Position numbers and translations under genes: made by a program. A stretch of 64,000 bases of DNA from a virus, in the IMG/VR virus record IMGVR_UViG_3300046777_001715, positions 1-64,000 of that record; one strand, written 5' to 3'. Below the pieces are notes generated by a model. It was not told the DNA's origin. It worked only from the letters and a program-made list of their open reading frames with translations, and ran no database searches. Positions 1 to 6,217 of the stretch are shown piece after piece (within the stretch, counting starts at the first letter, position 1; every line of letters begins with the position of its first letter).

Positions 1-105
1 TACTACCTCATATCTCCCAGTTAATCTATCATAATATCTTGCTGCTTGACAGGTACAACTAAATACACCTGGTACATCAGAGCATTCCCATTTATGTTCA
101 TGCAT
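1..105 (-). CDS. Partial small cysteine-containing protein
   Basis: The reading frame begins at ATG 105 and runs off the left edge. The 35 visible residues start MHEHKWECSD and include a later CTC, so a small metal-binding fold is possible. The start overlaps the end of the upstream gene by 8 bases, as is common in this tightly packed leftward run. No function is recognised. Confidence 0.55.
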   Translation of the reverse strand, partial: MHEHKWECSDVPGVFSCTCQAARYYDRLTGRYEVV

Positions 106-262
106 GATCAAAATACCCTTCTGCCCACAGGCCATCTAGGAATTCTCCAGCTTTAACTAAATAGTTATGAATTGCAGGATGTTCATCTGCATTAATTAAG
201 AGGTCGGCAGAGTTAATGCCATAAGACATATCTGCTAAATCCCTTGATGTATAACCTAACAT
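98..262 (-). CDS. Hypothetical 54-aa protein
   Basis: An open frame from ATG 262 to TGA 100-98 begins MLGYTSRDLADMSYGINSAD. It is coupled to the upstream gene through a TAATG junction, so ribosomes finishing that gene can restart here. It is soluble and acidic, with no membrane segment or recognisable motif. The coupling and the lack of any gap are the support for calling it real. Confidence 0.6.
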   Translation of the reverse strand: MLGYTSRDLADMSYGINSADLLINADEHPAIHNYLVKAGEFLDGLWAEGYFDHA

Positions 263-492
263 TATTTCTCCTCATCCCACTCTATGTAATATTGGTCTTC
301 AGGTTTCAAATCATAAAACTGATTAAATCTACCTTTTAGATAATTGCTTTCACACATTTCAGCAAATCTATAATCTGCATATAGTTGGCCTTCATCTAAA
401 TTAGAATTAACCCATTCCTCTACTAGTTGTTCACCAATATAAGAATATTCTGCGTCTATTACCATTTGATTTTCATTTTCTAAGAAACTCAT
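262..492 (-). CDS. Hypothetical acidic 76-aa protein
   Basis: The protein is strongly acidic (ends DEEK) and rich in Tyr, Glu and Asn. It has no cysteine pair, signal or membrane segment. Its ATG overlaps the TGA of the upstream DUF1281-type gene (ATGA), so the two are probably translated together. No family is recognised. Confidence 0.7.
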   Translation of the reverse strand: MSFLENENQMVIDAEYSYIGEQLVEEWVNSNLDEGQLYADYRFAEMCESNYLKGRFNQFYDLKPEDQYYIEWDEEK

Positions 493-1262
493 GCTTCCAC
501 CTTTTCTGTAGATTCCAATAATACACTATGGGTCTGACATTCTTTCATAGCCTCATCATCTTGCCAAGAACCCTCATTGCATTCTGAGCAGAATTGACCA
601 CAATCATTTTCACAATACTCAACACAATCAAAAGATTGGCAAGCATAGCAACGATTCTCATATTCTAGAATAGTTTTAACATCACCACGGACAATCTCAT
701 ATTCCCCACCCCAGCCTGTTTCCTCTTCATACTCTAATGTGAGCAGGCAGTTAGGAACAAGATTACTTAGTTTAGTTAGAATAGTTACAGCAGGTGACCA
801 TGCAGTCTCATATTTATATACAAGCCAGTTATCATCACCTTCTGATTTATATTCAAGTAATTCTGTATTAGAATACTCTTCGCCGTCACGGACGGCTACA
901 TCCCATTTAGTTCCCCAGTTGGTATTATTCCATGAATACCAATCTTTAGATACTTTAGCAATTTCAATAGATTTAGCAAACCAATTAGGGTCATTTGTAT
1001 CTAGACCTGTGCGGTCAGGCTGGCAGGCATACTCCTCATCAGTAATGCCGTCATCCTTATATGAGTGGATATTAAAGAAAGCAAAGACAGGATTATTATA
1101 TTCAACCTGCTTAATTTTGGTGGGGAAGCCTGAAGAACTAATATCACCCATACCATATGTCTCTTGTGCTAATACAAATGGCTTATTCAATCTATCTTTA
1201 ATCATATCTACCTCAGACTTAGGTCCTTGGATAGTTAATGTGTTATAACACCAATTTGGCAT
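489..1262 (-). CDS. DUF1281/YubB ferredoxin-like-domain protein
   Basis: This 257-residue protein opens with MPNWCYNTLTIQGP, the characteristic start of the DUF1281/YubB (Api92-like) ferredoxin-fold family found on plasmids and phages, whose role is unknown. A central Trp-rich region (residues about 90-140: WFAKS, WYSWNN, WGTKWD) is also typical. The C-terminus adds a cysteine-rich tail near residues 205-230 (CYACQSFDC, CENDCGQFCSEC) that could bind zinc and is less usual for the family. The start is fixed by a good Shine-Dalgarno (GAAAGGA) and by the TGTCAG/TATAAT promoter just upstream. Confidence 0.8.
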   Translation of the reverse strand: MPNWCYNTLTIQGPKSEVDMIKDRLNKPFVLAQETYGMGDISSSGFPTKIKQVEYNNPVFAFFNIHSYKDDGITDEEYACQPDRTGLDTNDPNWFAKSIEIAKVSKDWYSWNNTNWGTKWDVAVRDGEEYSNTELLEYKSEGDDNWLVYKYETAWSPAVTILTKLSNLVPNCLLTLEYEEETGWGGEYEIVRGDVKTILEYENRCYACQSFDCVEYCENDCGQFCSECNEGSWQDDEAMKECQTHSVLLESTEKVEA

Positions 1263-1289
1263 TTTATATCCTTTCGTTGATATGACCTA

Positions 1290-1311
1290 ATTATATATTA
1301 GAGCACTGACA
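1290..1311 (-). promoter_or_regulatory. Early promoter, TGTCAG-N10-TATAAT
   Basis: On the minus strand TGTCAG (1311-1306) is followed by exactly 10 bases and a perfect TATAAT (1295-1290). It precedes the DUF1281-type gene and its AACGAAAGG ribosome-binding block. TAGACA lies upstream as a possible -35 element with an 18-base spacer. Confidence 0.8.
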
Positions 1312-1330
1312 AATGTCTATAGAATATCCG

Positions 1331-1346
1331 TGTGATTCACACCACA
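1331..1346. promoter_or_regulatory. Crp-like site TGTGATTCACACCACA
   Basis: This matches TGTGA-N6-TCACA with one change in the right half (CCACA). The right-half variant CCACA recurs at 7247 and, as CCACT, at 9609. Its centre is 32.5 bases from the TGTCAG box, close to three helical turns. Overlapping it, 1330-1342 reads GTGTGATTCACAC, a perfect palindrome. Confidence 0.6.
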
Positions 1347-1441
1347 TGATCTCAAAGCTTGAGAATTCCTGTGAATTTACTTGACCGTCTTAAATACCTT
1401 ATGCTATCCTCAGTCTTTTGCGGGCTTCCTGGCAAAAAGTT

Positions 1442-1474
1442 GGGGCCCTAGCAGTCTCTCCTCTGCTGGGCCCC
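1442..1474 (-). terminator. Rho-independent terminator, leftward
   Basis: GGGGCCC(T)AGCAG pairs with CTGCTGGGCCCC across an 8-base loop, with one bulged base. Read on the minus strand the stem is followed by AACTTTTTG, a U-tract. It lies between the end of the 116-aa gene and the promoter of the DUF1281-type gene, where a leftward stop is expected. Confidence 0.75.
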
Positions 1475-1579
1475 TGGCGTTTGGCTGCATCCACACTATG
1501 CATATTTAAAGACTTGGCCGAAAGGGTGACCTGATAGCCTTACCAAACTATTTATGTTGAATTTATATTATATCATATC

Positions 1580-1930
1580 CTAGTTAACTGGAATTGTTGA
1601 ACCAAGGTGATACGCAATAAACTCCTCAAAACTGTGACCGTCAATCATTTTGTTAACCATGTCGATTTCAACTGTGAAATCCCATGCTGCAAAATCAGAC
1701 GGCTTAGCAACGGCACCAATTCCAAATCCTGTTTCTTGGTCCCATTCGCTTCCAATTAATTTACTAATGATGTTACGTATAGCATATGATGTGTCTTGCC
1801 AACGTGGACGTGCATGCATTAAAGCATTAGCAATGTCTATTTGCCAATCTGTCTCGCCCCAATGACTGTACAGCCATACTGCAGGTTCTTCAGCGCCTTC
1901 GTTGAAGAGATAATTAATCCGTGCTCCCAT
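1580..1930 (-). CDS. Hypothetical 116-aa protein
   Basis: A globular acidic protein starting MGARINYLFNEGAEEPAVWL, with several Trp residues and no signal, membrane segment or cysteine cluster. It overlaps the 3' end of the upstream zinc-binding gene by 17 bases and is followed by the terminator at 1442-1474, so it is the last gene of its transcript. No family is recognised with confidence. Confidence 0.75.
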   Translation of the reverse strand: MGARINYLFNEGAEEPAVWLYSHWGETDWQIDIANALMHARPRWQDTSYAIRNIISKLIGSEWDQETGFGIGAVAKPSDFAAWDFTVEIDMVNKMIDGHSFEEFIAYHLGSTIPVN

Positions 1931-2114
1931 TTGTTACTTCCGCCTTTTCTGAGTTGATGATGTGTGCTAATTCTACAATCTCGTAGGACCACTTGTCAAG
2001 AGCATCTTTAAACTCATTGTAGTGGTGCCCACAAAAGAATAGGTCCCCTGCTAATCCCTTAGCTTGGTATAAAGCTTGTGCTGTTTCGCATTTGTCGCAG
2101 CCTTGCCATGTCAT
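1914..2114 (-). CDS. DUF7455-like small zinc-binding protein
   Basis: The 66 residues begin MTWQGCDKCETAQALYQAKG and continue to LFFCGHH. This C-x2-C ... C-G-H-H arrangement is the pattern of DUF7455, a small zinc-ribbon family common in actinobacteria and their phages. The start at 2114 is chosen because its ATG overlaps the upstream TGA (ATGA); an in-frame upstream start at 2159 would add an unlikely Arg-rich leader lying within the neighbouring gene. The molecular role is unknown. Confidence 0.75.
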   Translation of the reverse strand: MTWQGCDKCETAQALYQAKGLAGDLFFCGHHYNEFKDALDKWSYEIVELAHIINSEKAEVTNGSTD

Positions 2115-2257
2115 AGAGTTCCGCCTTCTATCATTTCCGAAAGACGATCTAAGATCCATGAGTCAATGTCAGCGATATCAATCTCTGATAACTTCTCCAT
2201 GATTTCTTCACGAGCAAACTTGTACCCGTCATCAAAACCGTCTTTATAGTCCGACAT
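2111..2257 (-). CDS. Hypothetical 48-aa protein (MSDYKDGFDDGY type)
   Basis: A short acidic protein that begins MSDYKDGFDDGYKFAREEIM and is probably mostly alpha-helical. The repeated D-G-[FY] start resembles short proteins seen in actinophages, but this is from memory and no function is known. It ends in an ATGA overlap with the DUF7455-like gene. Confidence 0.7.
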   Translation of the reverse strand: MSDYKDGFDDGYKFAREEIMEKLSEIDIADIDSWILDRLSEMIEGGTL

Positions 2258-2258
2258 T

Positions 2259-2471
2259 TTATCTCCCTGTGTATCCTGTTGCCTCGTACTCGCTTACATA
2301 TGATTCTGATAGATTATATTTATCACGAATGCGGCTTACTTTCTCAATACTACCAGTTCCAATATTGAATGTCAATGGTGTCATTGCCTGCGGGTCTAGC
2401 CCTGTGATTTGTGCATCCCAATAGGCCCTCTCCATGGAGAGCCTATCGGGAGCGGTGAGTTCAAAGTACAT
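2259..2471 (-). CDS. Hypothetical 70-aa protein
   Basis: It starts MYFELTAPDRLSMERAYWDA at a TAATG junction with the upstream gene. The sequence looks globular, with a hydrophobic and Tyr-rich C-terminal part, and no known motif. The gap to the next gene downstream is a single base, so it belongs to the same transcript. Confidence 0.75.
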   Translation of the reverse strand: MYFELTAPDRLSMERAYWDAQITGLDPQAMTPLTFNIGTGSIEKVSRIRDKYNLSESYVSEYEATGYTGR

Positions 2472-2938
2472 TATGCTTCTCTCACATGACAGATTTCAAT
2501 GTCGCCAATTTCAATACGACCTGACTGTGAATCAACATACAGATTATCTGTAACTTCATCTTCAAGGTCATTACCCCAATCAGAAAGCAAATCAATTTCC
2601 ATTGTTCCGCTAACTTCGATTGTGCAAGTAAATTCAACCTGACGTGTTAGTTCAATATCAAGCGCTTCAGCAATTGCACGTAGAGTTTCTTGGTCCTCTG
2701 ATTCTGAATATGCTTCAGTGATAATATCTTTAACTAAACTAATCTTGTTAGTTAGAACGCCGTTAGTCTTCTGAGCCTGACGAGCATTGTGTAGGTCCCA
2801 TTCAAGGCTGGAAACCTTGGCGGTTGTAAATTCAGGGTCGGAGTAACCATGAATCACCTTATATGTAACTAGTAGATTAGGATTGTATTCCACTGCAGGT
2901 GAATGCAATGCATCCGAACCAATTGTTGTTTCTTCCAT
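2471..2938 (-). CDS. Nested internal-start product (C-terminal domain alone)
   Basis: ATG 2938 is in frame inside the larger gene and begins MEETTIGSDALHSPAVEYNP. It has its own early promoter (2970-2991) and an AACGAAAGAGGAAC ribosome-binding block of the kind used by other genes here. A 155-residue product would result. Either a formerly separate gene lost its upstream stop codon, or the locus deliberately makes two nested products. Confidence 0.6.
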   Translation of the reverse strand: MEETTIGSDALHSPAVEYNPNLLVTYKVIHGYSDPEFTTAKVSSLEWDLHNARQAQKTNGVLTNKISLVKDIITEAYSESEDQETLRAIAEALDIELTRQVEFTCTIEVSGTMEIDLLSDWGNDLEDEVTDNLYVDSQSGRIEIGDIEICHVREA

Positions 2939-3142
2939 TTGTTCCTCTTTCGTTGTGGTTGTAGGTTGAATTGTAGCATGCTCCACTGACACCAATGTAG
3001 TATCTCTACCACATGGGCATGTGAGCTTTGTCACACCAGATGGGAATCCAAATCCATCTGATGATGTTAGTTCAATTAAACAATCACATTCATCTGGGTC
3101 ACAGACAAACGTGTACTTACTTGACATTAATTCATTTGACAT
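2471..3142 (-). CDS. Two-part protein: N-terminal zinc-ribbon-like region plus conserved phage domain
   Basis: From ATG 3142 the frame encodes 223 residues. The first 60 contain CDPDECDC and later CPCG, a probable zinc-binding module. A Thr/Glu linker (PTTTTKEEQ) follows, then a second domain from about residue 69. The ATG lies 7 bases after a perfect TATAAT, so the transcript is probably leaderless. An internal promoter and ribosome-binding site sit at the linker (see 2471-2938), so the second domain may also be made alone. Function is unknown. Confidence 0.75.
   Translation of the reverse strand: MSNELMSSKYTFVCDPDECDCLIELTSSDGFGFPSGVTKLTCPCGRDTTLVSVEHATIQPTTTTKEEQMEETTIGSDALHSPAVEYNPNLLVTYKVIHGYSDPEFTTAKVSSLEWDLHNARQAQKTNGVLTNKISLVKDIITEAYSESEDQETLRAIAEALDIELTRQVEFTCTIEVSGTMEIDLLSDWGNDLEDEVTDNLYVDSQSGRIEIGDIEICHVREA
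2970..2991 (-). promoter_or_regulatory. Early promoter embedded in coding sequence, TGTCAG-N10-TACAAT
   Basis: TGTCAG (2991-2986), 10 bases, then TACAAT (2975-2970) lies inside the frame of the 223-aa gene and upstream of the internal start at 2938. Same exact spacing as the intergenic copies. Confidence 0.7.
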
Positions 3143-3149
3143 GCCGAGA

Positions 3150-3171
3150 ATTATACACCACCCCACTGACA
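3150..3171 (-). promoter_or_regulatory. Early promoter, TGTCAG-N10-TATAAT, leaderless
   Basis: TGTCAG (3171-3166) and TATAAT (3155-3150) with the standard 10-base gap. The ATG at 3142 is only 7 bases beyond the -10 box, so transcription would start at or next to the start codon. A weak half-matching Crp-like word (TGTGA at 3187) lies upstream. Confidence 0.75.
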
Positions 3172-3272
3172 TTTACAAGGAAATCCTGTGAAATTTTTAC
3201 GTGTCCCGTATGAGCTTGGTCACATCCTCAATATATTGCGGGCGTCTCATTATGTGAAACAAATTGTCTTGC

Positions 3273-3344
3273 GATTCGTACGGGATTTGAACCCGTGATC
3301 TCTACCGTGACAGGGTAGCGCTTTAACCACTAAGCTAACGAACC
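3273..3344 (-). tRNA. tRNA-Asp (anticodon GTC)
   Basis: The minus strand folds into a full cloverleaf. The acceptor stem GGTTCGT pairs with ACGAATC (one G-U). The anticodon stem CTACC/GGTAG encloses loop CTGTCAC, giving anticodon GTC, and the T arm is ACGGG-TTCAAAT-CCCGT. The D arm carries the usual AGTGGTTA. The length is 72 bases and no CCA is encoded. It lies alone between the DUF932 gene terminator and the next early promoter and would be co-transcribed leftward. Confidence 0.93.
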
Positions 3345-3351
3345 AAATAGA

Positions 3352-3377
3352 AACGGGGGAGATTTCTCTCCCCCGTT
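3352..3377. terminator. Terminator hairpin after the DUF932 gene
   Basis: AACGGGGGAGA pairs perfectly with TCTCCCCCGTT around a 4-base loop. On the minus strand it is followed by TCTATTTGG, only a weak U-tract, then the tRNA. It may end DUF932 transcription or act as a processing stem ahead of the tRNA. Confidence 0.65.
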
Positions 3378-3388
3378 AAATCATTTAG

Positions 3389-4393
3389 TTAAAATGATTT
3401 TACTAACTTGAGAATTTTATTTTTCTCAGCAGTTAGAACAGGGTCAAATCCTGATGCACCAGCCATTAGCGATTCAGAATTGCCACGACCAGAGCGGTAG
3501 TAATCAAGGCGTTCAGTGATTGCATTAAATGCACCCCACTTTGTTCCCTTGATTGTAGAATTCGTTGGTGAATTGTGGTAAAGGTCATCAAGCAAAACAA
3601 CCTTGTTTTCCCACTTCTTCATTGCACCCTTCAAATCCTTATCAGGCTTTGGATAGATTGTCTGAATCAACTTTGAAAATTCAGCATCGGTGATTGCTTG
3701 ATTAAACAAGCCCTGAGCCTCTTTTTCAAATTCATCAAAGTATCCAAGAGCAAGACCAAGAGTCTCACGAGCAACTTGAATGCGACCTTCAACAGATTGT
3801 GTGTGGCGAATCTTGAAAGATTGCTTAGCACTCTTCATTGCAAGGTTTAGAGTATTTTGGCAAACAACACGAACAGGTGTAACCGCTGCCTGAACAGCAA
3901 CAGAACCATCGTGTGATGTCCAAACAATGAGATATAGTTTTGTCTCATCATTTGCGCCTTGTGGGTCAAGAACCATTGTGCGAGGAATATCTACAGTTCC
4001 AAACACAACTTTGCCCTTCTTAAGAGAACCAGCAGATTCCCAACGGCAATCAGCATTGGCATCGTGAATTGCATCAGCAAATGCAAATAATTCTTCATTC
4101 TGCACAGGCTTGTAACGCTTGCCAACAGTAGCAAGAACATCAGTCCCGCCATTAAATGGATTAGTGCGTAACACTAAAGAAGATTGAGAAACATCGTTAA
4201 ATGATTCTGGAATATGCTCAGTGATTGGAGACAAGCGAACATTCCAGTTGGAAAGTTTAGCCTCATCGAGCATTGTTTGAGTAGTTACATCTTCATCTTT
4301 ATTGAAGATGCGATTGGCAAGATTATGCCAAGCAGGAGCACCACGAAGCGCAAACGCAACTTCGCCATTTTCTATTTCTAGATTGTGAGCCAT
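3389..4393 (-). CDS. DUF932 (TIGR03299) phage/plasmid-like protein
   Basis: The 334-residue sequence opens MAHNLEIENGEVAFALRGAP followed by AWHNL, the signature start of the TIGR03299/DUF932 family widespread on plasmids and phages. The length is normal for the family and the internal VVCQNTLN stretch is also typical. The function is not established; relatives often sit in early or plasmid-maintenance regions. It has its own promoter (4424-4445) and a strong AACGAAAGG ribosome-binding site, and a terminator follows it, so it is likely transcribed as a single gene and well expressed. Confidence 0.9.
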   Translation of the reverse strand: MAHNLEIENGEVAFALRGAPAWHNLANRIFNKDEDVTTQTMLDEAKLSNWNVRLSPITEHIPESFNDVSQSSLVLRTNPFNGGTDVLATVGKRYKPVQNEELFAFADAIHDANADCRWESAGSLKKGKVVFGTVDIPRTMVLDPQGANDETKLYLIVWTSHDGSVAVQAAVTPVRVVCQNTLNLAMKSAKQSFKIRHTQSVEGRIQVARETLGLALGYFDEFEKEAQGLFNQAITDAEFSKLIQTIYPKPDKDLKGAMKKWENKVVLLDDLYHNSPTNSTIKGTKWGAFNAITERLDYYRSGRGNSESLMAGASGFDPVLTAEKNKILKLVKSF

Positions 4394-4423
4394 TTTTTGT
4401 CCTTTCGTTTAGTTGATTTGGCA

Positions 4424-4445
4424 ATTATAACAGGTCGCACTGACA
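4424..4445 (-). promoter_or_regulatory. Early promoter, TGTCAG-N10-TATAAT
   Basis: TGTCAG (4445-4440) then TATAAT (4429-4424), driving the DUF932 gene. A TAGACA word just upstream gives an additional -35-like element with a 17-base spacer, making this the most complete copy in the window. Confidence 0.85.
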
Positions 4446-4483
4446 TTGTCTAGATTAGTTAGTCATTTGTCCGAATTGATCCG

Positions 4484-4499
4484 TGTGAGTAATCTCACA
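4484..4499. promoter_or_regulatory. Crp-like site TGTGAGTAATCTCACA
   Basis: A perfect TGTGA-N6-TCACA palindrome, with the outer arms extended to TGTGAG/CTCACA. Its centre is 51.5 bases upstream of the TGTCAG box, about five helical turns. Confidence 0.75.
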
Positions 4500-4511
4500 A
4501 ATTTTCAGGGT

Positions 4512-4541
4512 TGTGGATAACTGGTCGTAACCTGTGGATAA
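4512..4541. other. Two DnaA-box-like motifs in direct repeat
   Basis: TGTGGATAA occurs at 4512-4520 and 4533-4541, 21 bases apart, so on the same face of the helix. Its complement TTATCCACA is the classical DnaA-box consensus. They sit between a Crp-like site and a GCGGG hairpin. Confidence 0.55.
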
Positions 4542-4543
4542 CC

Positions 4544-4561
4544 CCCGCACATAGTTGCGGG
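4544..4561 (-). terminator. CCCGCA/TGCGGG hairpin
   Basis: A 6-bp GC stem with a 6-base loop, one of four near-identical hairpins in the early intergenic gaps. It has no U-tract, so it may be a weak or factor-assisted terminator for the upstream 138-aa gene or part of the replication-like cassette. A perfect TCTCACA-T-TGTGAGA palindrome (4564-4578) and further small stems (TGAGCA/TGCTCA; ATCGTT/AACGAT at 4656-4674) fill the rest of the gap. Confidence 0.5.
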
Positions 4562-4679
4562 CATCTCACATTGTGAGAACGCTATCTCGATCTCAGCTGG
4601 CGGCAGCCCCGAAGGGTTGAGCAGTTTGGCGACTTGCTCAGGTCGTTCGCAATTTATCGTTATGCGAGAACGATTTTAT

Positions 4680-5096
4680 TTAGAGATACTTAGCAATTTG
4701 CTTCATAGTAGAAGCATTTACTGTTTCCTCATCTGTCATCTTGAGAATTGTTAGGGCATTTGTGATGTCCTCTTTCATCTCACGATAAGTGTGCTGATGG
4801 ATAATCTCAAAATCCTTTTCAGGCTCTTTAGGAAAATCAGTTTCCTTTGTGATGATGTCAAAATCAACATTGAGAGTGTTGTTCCATTGACGATAGTTTG
4901 TGCGAAGGTTCTCAGACTTTGCGAAGTTTGCGATAGCCCACTTGCCAATTTCTTTCTGCCACTTTTCACGGGCTTTCTGATACTTGGCTTCGTTTGCTTC
5001 TTGTGAAGCATAGTCTTTTTCTAGTGTTGCTAGGCGAGTTTCTAGTGCCTTGATTACCTTTGGTGTTGCCACCTTTACTGTGATTGCTCTACTCAT
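4680..5096 (-). CDS. Hypothetical 138-aa coiled-coil-like protein
   Basis: A highly charged, Lys/Glu-rich protein beginning MSRAITVKVATPKVIKALET. Residues 15-50 look like a coiled coil and no cysteine or membrane segment is present. It has its own promoter (5128-5149) and the AACGAAAGG ribosome-binding block, then a 286-bp regulatory gap downstream, so it is probably a single-gene transcript. Function is not recognised; a DNA- or protein-binding accessory role would be a guess. Confidence 0.75.
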   Translation of the reverse strand: MSRAITVKVATPKVIKALETRLATLEKDYASQEANEAKYQKAREKWQKEIGKWAIANFAKSENLRTNYRQWNNTLNVDFDIITKETDFPKEPEKDFEIIHQHTYREMKEDITNALTILKMTDEETVNASTMKQIAKYL

Positions 5097-5127
5097 TTCT
5101 TACCTTTCGTTTGTGTGTTTGGAGAGT

Positions 5128-5149
5128 ATTTTATCAGAGGGGTCTGACA
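5128..5149 (-). promoter_or_regulatory. Early promoter, TGTCAG-N10-TAAAAT
   Basis: TGTCAG (5149-5144) then TAAAAT (5133-5128). Only a half-conserved Crp-like word (TGTGA at 5157) lies upstream. Confidence 0.75.
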
Positions 5150-5223
5150 AAAAGTGTGTGAGGGTTCTTACTTACGACATTGGGCGAGGACTCCCTCTAA
5201 ACTGCCCCTGTTTCGCTAGTTAA

Positions 5224-5400
5224 TTAAACTAGAGCCGAATTGCTAACTGTTGTCCAACGAGTTTCTTTCGTTGGCATTTCCAGTAGCACTCGCACCGAGC
5301 CAGATGCGTTAGGAATAATCTCCTTGATTACTCCAGTTTTCTTTGACTTTAAGGTTGTGAATAAATCGCCAACCTTGTAAGTGTATCCATTTACTGTCAT
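5224..5400 (-). CDS. Hypothetical 58-aa KOW/SH3-like small protein
   Basis: The product MTVNGYTYKVGDLFTTLKSK continues with a Gly-containing beta-strand pattern, reminiscent of small SH3/KOW-like barrels that bind nucleic acid or protein; this is only a resemblance. The start at 5400 is preferred over 5436 because the -10 box lies at 5427-5432 and a clear AGAAAGGAAG ribosome-binding site precedes 5400. Confidence 0.65.
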   Translation of the reverse strand: MTVNGYTYKVGDLFTTLKSKKTGVIKEIIPNASGSVRVLLEMPTKETRWTTVSNSALV

Positions 5401-5426
5401 TTTGCTTCCTTTCTTGTTAGGGTAGT

Positions 5427-5448
5427 ATTTTAGCATAGGGGTCTGACA
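5427..5448 (-). promoter_or_regulatory. Early promoter, TGTCAG-N10-TAAAAT
   Basis: TGTCAG (5448-5443) then TAAAAT (5432-5427). A perfect Crp-like palindrome lies 31.5 bases upstream of the box. Confidence 0.8.
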
Positions 5449-5466
5449 TTTATCAAGCCCCTAGAG

Positions 5467-5482
5467 TGTGAGTTATCTCACA
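5467..5482. promoter_or_regulatory. Crp-like site TGTGAGTTATCTCACA
   Basis: A perfect TGTGAG-TTAT-CTCACA palindrome overlapping the stop codon of the 90-aa gene, so the site also encodes its last residue. Three helical turns from the next promoter box. Confidence 0.75.
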
Positions 5483-5750
5483 ATACTTCGGGCAACCAAG
5501 CGTCCAAGTGGTGGGCGTCTATAATTGCAGATGCAGGGCAAGAGGTCTTACCTTTCCAAGTAATGTCATCAGGTAGAGGTATCTCACGATCAAAATCCTC
5601 CTCATAGTATGCGTCAATAGCGTCTATGCAAGGTTGCACCATAGCAAGGGGAACGGGAGGGTAATGATTAGAGCGGAGATGAATACCAATAGCCATTTCT
5701 AAATCTAATTCTAATTCCTCAGATAAATCTAATGCTGTATTGTAACCCAT
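5478..5750 (-). CDS. Hypothetical 90-aa acidic protein
   Basis: It starts MGYNTALDLSEELELDLEMA and contains HYPPVP and DITWKGK stretches, with no signal or membrane segment. It follows the 68-aa gene by 3 bases and is co-transcribed with it from the promoter at 5985-6006. No family is recognised. Confidence 0.75.
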   Translation of the reverse strand: MGYNTALDLSEELELDLEMAIGIHLRSNHYPPVPLAMVQPCIDAIDAYYEEDFDREIPLPDDITWKGKTSCPASAIIDAHHLDAWLPEVL

Positions 5751-5753
5751 TTA

Positions 5754-5960
5754 TTACTCCCCCCAACTTACTTTGGCGTATGAATTGTTTGCGTTAATCT
5801 TATCTAATGCACCAATACTATCTAATGCACCTGTAAATACGCCACTAAGTAAATCATTTAATTCTTTTTCAGAATAATTTACTAGAGCGGTTAAGACATA
5901 ATCAGGCATTGTTTTTTCATCAAAATCAACGCTGACTTTTACATTGTGTGTGAGTTTCAT
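5754..5960 (-). CDS. Hypothetical 68-aa protein
   Basis: A small soluble acidic protein beginning MKLTHNVKVSVDFDEKTMPD. A strong AACGAAAGGG ribosome-binding block and the early promoter at 5985-6006 fix the start. It is the first gene of a two-gene transcript; function unknown. Confidence 0.75.
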   Translation of the reverse strand: MKLTHNVKVSVDFDEKTMPDYVLTALVNYSEKELNDLLSGVFTGALDSIGALDKINANNSYAKVSWGE

Positions 5961-5984
5961 TTTTTCCCTTTCGTTATGGTCGCT

Positions 5985-6006
5985 ATTTTACACTACCCCA
6001 CCGACA
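5985..6006 (-). promoter_or_regulatory. Early promoter, TGTCGG-N10-TAAAAT
   Basis: TGTCGG (6006-6001), the G variant of the box, then TAAAAT (5990-5985). Its Crp-like site at 6040 is the only strong one not on a whole helical turn (46.5 bases). Confidence 0.75.
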
Positions 6007-6039
6007 TTTACAATTTCTGCATCGGCGTGTCGCAGCTTT

Positions 6040-6055
6040 TGTGATATTTCTCACA
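6040..6055. promoter_or_regulatory. Crp-like site TGTGATATTTCTCACA
   Basis: Perfect TGTGA-N6-TCACA. It heads the repeated cassette of palindrome, DnaA-box pair and GCGGG hairpin. Confidence 0.7.
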
Positions 6056-6065
6056 ATTCCCGTGT

Positions 6066-6097
6066 TTATCCACAGCCCCACTTAAACCTGTGGATAA
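6066..6097. other. Inverted pair of DnaA-box-like motifs
   Basis: TTATCCACAG (6066-6075) and CTGTGGATAA (6088-6097) are perfect inverted repeats separated by 12 bases. They could bind DnaA as an inverted pair or form a cruciform or RNA hairpin. Confidence 0.55.
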
Positions 6098-6098
6098 C

Positions 6099-6116
6099 CC
6101 CGCAAAAGACTGCGGG
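6099..6116 (-). terminator. CCCGCA/TGCGGG hairpin
   Basis: Second copy of the short GC hairpin, immediately after the DnaA-box pair and before the 32-aa membrane-protein gene end. No U-tract. Confidence 0.45.
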
Positions 6117-6118
6117 CC

Positions 6119-6217
6119 TCACCTCAGCTTTGTCAACATGTAAATGACTAATAAAATTGGTGTACATAAGAATGCAATAATACCAATTGCAAACACGGTA
6201 CCAAGGAATTCATACAT
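6119..6217 (-). CDS. Tiny 32-aa single-pass membrane protein
   Basis: ATG 6217 opens MYEFLGTVFAIGIIAFLCTP and continues as one hydrophobic helix (about residues 4-27) with a short basic tail (KLR). Its start forms a TAATG junction with the GP88 gene, so it is translationally coupled to it. A role at the host membrane is likely, but nothing more can be said. Confidence 0.6.
   Translation of the reverse strand: MYEFLGTVFAIGIIAFLCTPILLVIYMLTKLR

Larger units (their letters stand above)
1263..1579. other. Intergenic regulatory region (317 bp)
   Basis: This gap holds, read leftward, a strong GC hairpin (1442-1474), a solitary GCGGG remnant near 1419, a Crp-like palindrome (1331-1346) and an early promoter (1290-1311). 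The stretch 1475-1579 between the hairpin and the upstream gene has no convincing coding frame. It contains short G/C-rich words (GGCCGAAAGGGTGACC) that may fold, but no RNA family is recognised. Confidence 0.6.

Noticed and set aside
739-1248. A 169-aa plus-strand open frame opposite the DUF1281-type gene
   Set aside because: The opposite frame has a recognisable family, promoter and ribosome-binding site; this one has none.
1475-1560. Possible tRNA-like or riboswitch structure near 1500-1560
   Set aside because: Short complementary words exist but no cloverleaf or known riboswitch core could be built; kept only as a low-interest note.
4656-4674. ATCGTT/AACGAT stem as a leftward terminator after the DUF-free 138-aa gene
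   Set aside because: Leftward it is followed by AAATTGCG with no U-tract; bidirectional or accidental folding is more likely.
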